DNA of 12,627 nucleotides, taken from Physocladia obscura (taxonomy: Eukaryota > Chytridiomycota > Chytridiomycetes > Chytridiales > Chytriomycetaceae). A model generated the notes under the pieces. That model was not told where the DNA came from. It ran no database searches and saw nothing but the letters and a program-made list of their open reading frames with translations. Shown piece by piece: positions 8,414 through 12,627 of this stretch (position 1 is the stretch's first letter; every line of letters starts with the position of its first letter). The position numbers and the translations under genes are program-made. The DNA lies in NCBI GenBank assembly GCA_027596945.1, contig JADGJH010000996.1:1-12627 (forward strand). Direction: 5' to 3'.

Positions 8414-11234
8414 ATGGAACCTTTAAAAGAGCCTCAACCATTCGATGCACTTCCTCCTCGATATGAAAATTTTTACAAATCTGATATTTATTCAAGAACA
8501 ACGCCACTGCAGTCCACACCGATCAGTATAAATATGGAAAATTATCTGAATTCGCACCCATTGAGCTCGGATAAATCGCAAAAACTGTCTCATATAATAT
8601 CATCTAACAAAAACACGGTGTACGATATTGGAAGAAGTTTCCCTTTTTCAAAGTCATCGCCGTCGCGACTACCACTGCAACAACTACCATCAAAAAACCA
8701 GAGTCATTTTTCTCGTATTATCAGCAAAATTCCACTTGCAGCGATTTTGCAGAGGCTGCCAGGGATATGGTTGCTGGCTGTGATTGCACTTGCTTGCGTT
8801 GGACCGGTAAAAAAGAAAATCGGTCTCCTTTCCTCTACAAAATTGAAATTTACATCAAAAACAGGCGTACTTTCCAACATTTTATTACTTATATCTTAGC
8901 ATTCATACTATACTTTTTTTGCATAATAATTTAAGAACTCTCTATGGGTATGTATACACTTGTAAAAAAATTTCAATTTCATATATAAATGCCACCTACT
9001 ATTTTGTTTTTTTTCAGAATTCACTTTGCCTACAAAGAATCTATAAAGCAGGCAACGACAGATTGGCTACAAGAATATTTACGCTTGACTGGCACATCAT
9101 CGAGCGACGACACGTCTCATGATTTACCGTACGATCATATTTTGCATATAATTATAATTCCGAATTACGCTGAGAGTCTAGAGACTATTTGCGAAACTTT
9201 GGATGTGTTGGCAAGTCATGTCAAAGCTTTGACGCAGTACAGGGTAATAAATGTAACAAATAAAATTTAATTCAATTAATTATTTTTTAATCAAAAAAGA
9301 TTTGTTTGGCTATGGAAGAGTCCGAAGAAGGGTCAATAAGCAAAGCACGGATGCTTTTAAAAATTTATACCGACAGTTTTTTCGACATTACCTTCACTAT
9401 ACATCCGTCCAACATACTGGGAGAAATTCGAGGAAAGTCGTCAAACGTGTCGTGGGCAGCTCGCGAAATGGCAAAATACAGTTCCATTGCTTCCACCACC
9501 TCCACGGCTGCCGCTGCTGAAGGATACAACGACGGTGTGTTCAATGCATGTGCCAATTATAATCCCAGAGAACATCGCGACACGGCAGCAGCTTCTGGGA
9601 TTCCAATAAACACTGGAAGTCATACTCACGAAATTATCACAGTGCTCGACTGCGACACTATTTTCGCTGAAGATTACTTTGCCGCAATGACTTGCCACTA
9701 TGCCGTTGCGTCTCCTGAACAACGAAAAATAATGATGTTTATGCCGTCAACTGTTTTCGACAGGTACTTAATGATAGCATTCGTGTTTGTGTGCGTATAT
9801 GTGTCAATTATGAATAATTCAAAAAAAAAAAAAAAAAAAAATTCACACCATAGAAATTCTAGCCAAGTTCCTGTTTTCGTACGGACTTGTGATATTTATT
9901 GGTCGCTAGGAGTCATTTCCAGCATGTACGATGGATCGCCCATCAAGTTTCCCTGTTCAGCATACTCGATTTCTATGGATTTATGCATTTCAGTTAATTT
10001 TTGGGACGCTGGACCGGAATCGATTGGAGAAGATATGCACATGTACCTCAAATGCTTTTTTTCAACAGGTGGAAAAGTTAATGTCAAGTCAATCTACTCT
10101 GCTGCCTCCTGCTGCAATATTGAATCCTCGAATCATTCTGCGACGTATCCGTTCAAATACTTTCTGCAGTTGTTTATGCGTTACCAACAAGCAAAAAGAC
10201 ACCTTTGGGGATCTTTAGATACTGGATATGCTCTCAAAAGAACAATTCTGTCATTTTTGGCCCCTGAAATCGAACCTGCTATTATTCAGCTGAAAAATGC
10301 GTCGGTAAGCAAAGAAGACAAATATTCTGAGGCGACTGGCTTGACAAAAAATACTGGAGTCGAAAATTCCCATTTGTTAGTACTTTTCCATAGGCTTCTA
10401 GAAACGCACTGCCTTATGGGCCATTTCGCAATTATGGGATTAATCAGGTCAATTATGATGCAAATTGATCCAAACTGGGAATATCATCCGCCGGCATTTC
10501 CTCAAATAACATTTTTTGGTGTTAGACTCACATTTGACGTATTTTCAACATTTATAATTGGCTGTTGTGTCGTGTGTAATTTTGTTTCTGCTTCATTTTA
10601 TGAACGATACTATAAATTTGTCGCGTTTGAACGCTGGGCACTGCAATCTTTTCATCCCAAAACCAGCGGATTATTTTCCGCTGAATCAAGCGAAAATACT
10701 ACAATTCCTGAGATCATTTGCACTGCTAATACTAATGTCGACATCGCCGGCGCCGCTACTGCTGCGAAACCAATATTTGGGAAACATAGTAGAACTGCAG
10801 CTGCAGCGAATGTATCCAATAATCGACTTGTCGGGCTTGCAACTATGGCAAAACACGGAATGCGGTTCAGTAAACAGCATGAAAATTTGAAAGTTTTCCC
10901 GTTGGGAAGACGCCCGCAATTGAGCTCACGTCGCACTGCATTGAATTTGTTTGAATGGTGCCTCATACCATATTCGGCATTTTTTTATTTTGTTCTGCCG
11001 CAATGTCATGCACAAATAGCCCATTTTTTCACAAATAGATTAGAGTATCGCGTCTCAGGAAAACCCGAGCTAAAAAATTCATCATTGGCGATGCTTACAA
11101 TGGAGGAAGTTGTGATGAGTGCGAAAGGACTTGGTCAGAATGAGTGGGACGAAGGAACTGTCCCCTATGCTCAAGTTATATTGAATATGACTCAAGGAGG
11201 AAATGAGTTCATGAGTGTCAATGGTTTCAAATAA
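8414..11234 (+). CDS. GT2-like membrane glycosyltransferase (fungal type)
   Basis: Exons 8414-8806, 8865-8947, 9018-9243, 9300-9763 and 9863-11234 join to 845 residues. The ATG at 8414 is the first in the frame. A Ser-rich N-terminal tail with PPRY (14-17) leads to helices near 117-131 (WLLAVIALACVG) and 132-150 (YFPTFYYLYLSIH). The catalytic part has IPNY (206-209), LAMEESEEG, GEIRGKSSNVSWA, DCD (351-353, the metal/nucleotide-sugar motif), PCSAYSISM, WDAGPESIGEDMHMYLKCFF (E445-D446, probable acid/base region) and QAKRHLWGSLDTGY (498-511, standing where processive GT2 enzymes have Q..RW). FHRLLETHCLMGHF and later hydrophobic segments form C-terminal membrane helices. Known for GT2: inverting transfer from UDP- or GDP-sugars. 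The pattern resembles a GT2-like family I associate with fungi. Donor and product are unknown; a role in cell-surface polysaccharide is inference. A GTAAGC at 10305 has no in-frame acceptor that works, so no intron is placed there. Confidence 0.75.
8807..8864 (+). other. 58-nt intron in the glycosyltransferase gene
   Basis: Donor CCG/GTAAAA, acceptor TCAAAAACAG, phase 0. Removal joins LACVGP to AYFPTFYYLYL, bringing the first two membrane helices together. Without it the frame of exon 3 cannot be reached. Confidence 0.75.
8948..9017 (+). other. 70-nt intron in the glycosyltransferase gene
   Basis: Donor GG/GTATGT, T-rich tract ending TTTTTTTTCAG, phase 2. Splicing makes YGIHFAYKESI from an 83-nt exon 2 and exon 3. 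Confidence 0.85.
9244..9299 (+). other. 56-nt intron in the glycosyltransferase gene
   Basis: Donor CAGG/GTAATA, acceptor CAAAAAAG, phase 0. Read-through meets TAA at 9268. Splicing joins TQYR to ICLAMEESEEG, a conserved stretch of the GT2-like family. Confidence 0.85.
9764..9862 (+). other. 99-nt intron containing a poly(A) run
   Basis: Donor GACAG/GTACTT, acceptor AAATTCTAG, phase 2. It is stop-free and a multiple of three, so it looks like coding sequence. Its translation is a hydrophobic stretch plus a Lys run in the middle of the catalytic domain, whereas splicing gives TVFDSQVPVFVRTCDIYWS as expected. Confidence 0.85.
9821..9841 (+). repeat. Homopolymer of 21 A inside an intron
   Basis: Uninterrupted A run, the longest homopolymer in the window. 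It lies within the 99-nt intron of the glycosyltransferase gene. Its exact length may be affected by sequencing error. Confidence 0.9.
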
Positions 11235-11239
11235 ATAAA
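11230..11239 (+). terminator. Overlapping AATAAA hexamers at the glycosyltransferase stop
   Basis: Two AATAAA copies (11230-11235 and 11234-11239) overlap the TAA stop at 11232-11234. They are plausible poly(A) signals in a 71-nt tail-to-tail gap. Confidence 0.45.
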
Positions 11240-11301
11240 AAAGAATTGTGGAAACAAAAAAAAACAATAGATTTTATGGAAACGAGATTTATTTCTCTGA
11301 T

Positions 11302-11307
11302 TTTATT
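11302..11307 (-). terminator. AATAAA overlapping the MLH3 stop
   Basis: On the minus strand AATAAA begins inside the TAA stop (11308-11306). With the plus-strand hexamers at 11230-11239 it gives each convergent gene a signal at its own stop codon. Confidence 0.45.
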
Positions 11308-12579
11308 ACTTTCTTGCAAATATTGAATACAACTTGGATAATGATCGTCTTTTACGATGGGAGAGCTGCGTAGAGTTTAAAACTGTCACCAACGCCATAC
11401 TTTTTTTGGGGGTCAAAGCAAAAAATGTATATTGTATCATAAAACAAAACAGTTGTCTCACCTTGGCCTTCCATGGGCGCACTGAAACGGAAAATCACAT
11501 TCCTTCAAATCATTCACAATAGTTTCACATTGATTTTTTTCAAGATCGTCACCAAACATAATTGCAGACCTTTAAAAAATTTGAAAAACCGAATCAAAAA
11601 CAACATCAAAAAACACATAAAAACACGCACACATACACATACCTGCAAGCTTTGCTATTCAAAAGATGAGTTATTCCTTTCGGACACCCTAATGAAGATG
11701 CAATAACAGATATATTCATTACGCTGTTTCGCTTTTCGAATACAAACGAAAAAGCTTCGTCAATGCGCTGCAAATGTTCCAAGAGAATCCCTTTAATCAA
11801 TTCAGGATCAGCAATGCATCTTCCAGCTATCGCCCGAGGGAGTTTAGATATCAAAAGTCGTTGTTGCTCCCGTTGCAATTCTTGGCCTGGTTCGAACGAA
11901 TTTGTATCTGCTCCAACACAAGCATTCTGAATATCAGAAAACTCAATACCCCACCTCGAAAATGTGTTTCTGTGTCGGAATACTGCTGCAATATCGCGTG
12001 GCATCAACATAATCTGCATCGGTGGATCTAATCGCGCAGTATCTGCTATTTTCGTGTCACCCGGGGAATTCAAGCTATTATCGTTACTAATACGATTGTC
12101 GCTGGCTTTTATCGCGACACAAAAAGTTTGGTGCAAAATTGCTTCCAGCTTGACTCGCTCATCTGCGGCATGTTGATCAATTATTACAAGATGTGTTGAT
12201 TTCTCTGGAGAATCAATTGATGATGATGAATACCAAGTTGCAATGAATTTTTTGTCAACTTGGCCGATCACATGCATCGTTTTGAGATTTTGCTTTGTAA
12301 TTGGTATTCTTGTTCCGATTGTGCTGTCGTTGTTACCATTCGTTATTGCTTTGCTTGTGCAATTGATTTGGGCATTTGTGAGGAGATTCGGTGCTTTATA
12401 GATTGGATTTTTCCACCCCTTTTAAAATACAGTCAAATTTTCGGAAATTTGGTTGCTCATTTTTTGCACTCACTTCAAGAACCTCGCGGACCCATTCATT
12501 TTTATTACCACCACCGCCAGGTCGAGCAGTCAAAGTCTTCAATCCGCCTAAAAGTCGAGGTTTCTTTAACGCATAACTC
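11306..12579 (-). CDS. MLH3: DNA mismatch repair protein MLH3, C-terminal exons (5' part outside window)
   Basis: Minus-strand exons 12579-12474, 12418-11643, 11569-11462 and 11399-11306 join in frame and encode the MutL C-terminal domain; the ATPase half lies beyond the right edge. Landmarks in order: GWKNPIYKAPNLL; HVIGQVDKKFIATW; DQHAADERVKLE (12178-12143), matching the endonuclease motif DQHA-X2-E-X4-E; FSRWGIEF; LPRAIAGRC; KACRSAIMFGDDL (the ACR motif and FxD across an intron); CDFPFQCAHGRPSM, whose Cys and His are metal ligands and whose PFQCAHGRPS form favours MLH3 over PMS2/PMS1 (usually CPHGRP); and a final basic helix (LSKLYSIFARK) ending in TAA at 11308-11306. Known role: with MLH1 it forms MutL-gamma, a nicking nuclease that resolves meiotic crossover intermediates and helps mismatch repair in the nucleus. 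All catalytic motifs visible here are intact. Confidence 0.87.
11400..11461 (-). other. 62-nt MLH3 intron (last)
   Basis: Minus-strand donor CCAAG/GTGAGA, acceptor CCCAAAAAAAG, phase 2. Splicing forms the Ser codon of the conserved GRPSM sequence. The run-through frame has no such continuation. Confidence 0.8.
11570..11642 (-). other. 73-nt MLH3 intron
   Basis: Minus-strand donor GCAG/GTATGT followed by a GT-rich tract, acceptor TTTTTTAAAG, phase 2. Splicing completes the Arg of KACR and continues SAIMFGDDL, the conserved MutL core. Confidence 0.9.
12419..12473 (-). other. 55-nt MLH3 intron
   Basis: Minus-strand donor CTTGAA/GTGAGT, acceptor GTATTTTAAAAG, phase 0. It joins EWVREVLE to GWKNPIYK in one frame. 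Confidence 0.8.
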
Positions 12580-12627
12580 CTATTTTCAATAAAACAAATC
12601 AATTAAGAAAAAAAAAAAGAAGGTTGC
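12580..12627 (-). other. Intron (3' part) of MLH3 at the right edge
   Basis: Minus-strand T-rich sequence ending in GAAAATAG just before the exon that starts at 12579. Its donor lies outside the window or very near the edge. Confidence 0.6.

Noticed and set aside
10305..10393. GTAAGC donor-like site in the last glycosyltransferase exon
   Set aside because: The only in-frame acceptor nearby gives 27 nt. The more distant AGs break the frame that leads into FHRLLETHCLMGHF.
11306..12579. PMS2/PMS1 instead of MLH3
   Set aside because: PFQCAHGRPSM and the short basic C-terminus fit MLH3. PMS2 normally has CPHGRP, though a search would settle it.
1..12627. Mobile elements, tRNA, rRNA, CRISPR arrays, bacterial operon
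   Set aside because: No transposase or reverse-transcriptase motifs, no terminal repeats, no cloverleaf or spaced direct repeats seen. The genes are intron-bearing and clearly eukaryotic.

Overview
The window is a gene-dense eukaryotic nuclear segment. Its spliceosomal introns run from 36 to about 100 nt, nearly all GT..AG, often with T-rich tracts and CTAAC/TTAAC-like branch sites. Intergenic gaps are small, and long low-complexity stretches sit inside coding exons. The gene content (a fungal-type GT2-like membrane glycosyltransferase, an AAAP amino-acid transporter, an alpha-arrestin-like protein, and MLH3) suggests a fungus. The large low-complexity insertions and intron style make an early-diverging (zoosporic or mucoromycotan) lineage my best guess, but this is inference. 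I see no prokaryotic, viral, transposon, CRISPR, rRNA or tRNA feature.

Layout. (1) 59-4300 (+): 3' part of an AAAP-family transporter gene. Two membrane-associated segments at the left edge are followed by about 1,285 polar, low-complexity residues, then one last membrane helix. (2) 4336-8117 (+), starting only 35 nt after the stop of gene 1: a six-exon gene for a predicted 1,184-residue protein. It has an arrestin fold, a Pro/Gln-rich linker with an LPSY motif, a ~265-residue charged helix or coiled coil, and a C-terminal Cys4 knuckle. Its first two exons are strikingly GC-rich (about 65% in the lines I counted) and carry introns of 36-38 nt. (3) 8414-11234 (+): a five-exon, 845-residue GT2-like glycosyltransferase with several membrane segments, a DCD motif, a GED motif, a QAKRHLW motif, and a PPRY motif in its N-terminal tail. 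(4) 11306-12579 (-): the last four exons of MLH3, including the intact endonuclease metal-binding motif. It is tail-to-tail with gene 3, with 71 nt between the two stop codons.

How the genes might relate. Alpha-arrestins act as adaptors that bring NEDD4/Rsp5-type ubiquitin ligases to plasma-membrane transporters. Here an arrestin-like gene with an LPxY motif directly follows an amino-acid transporter gene and precedes a membrane glycosyltransferase with a PPxY motif. A shared ubiquitin-trafficking theme is attractive but rests on proximity and short motifs. MLH3 (mismatch repair and meiotic crossover nuclease) is probably an unrelated neighbour.

Exon models come from reading frames, splice consensus and protein continuity. 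All four join in frame across every proposed intron.
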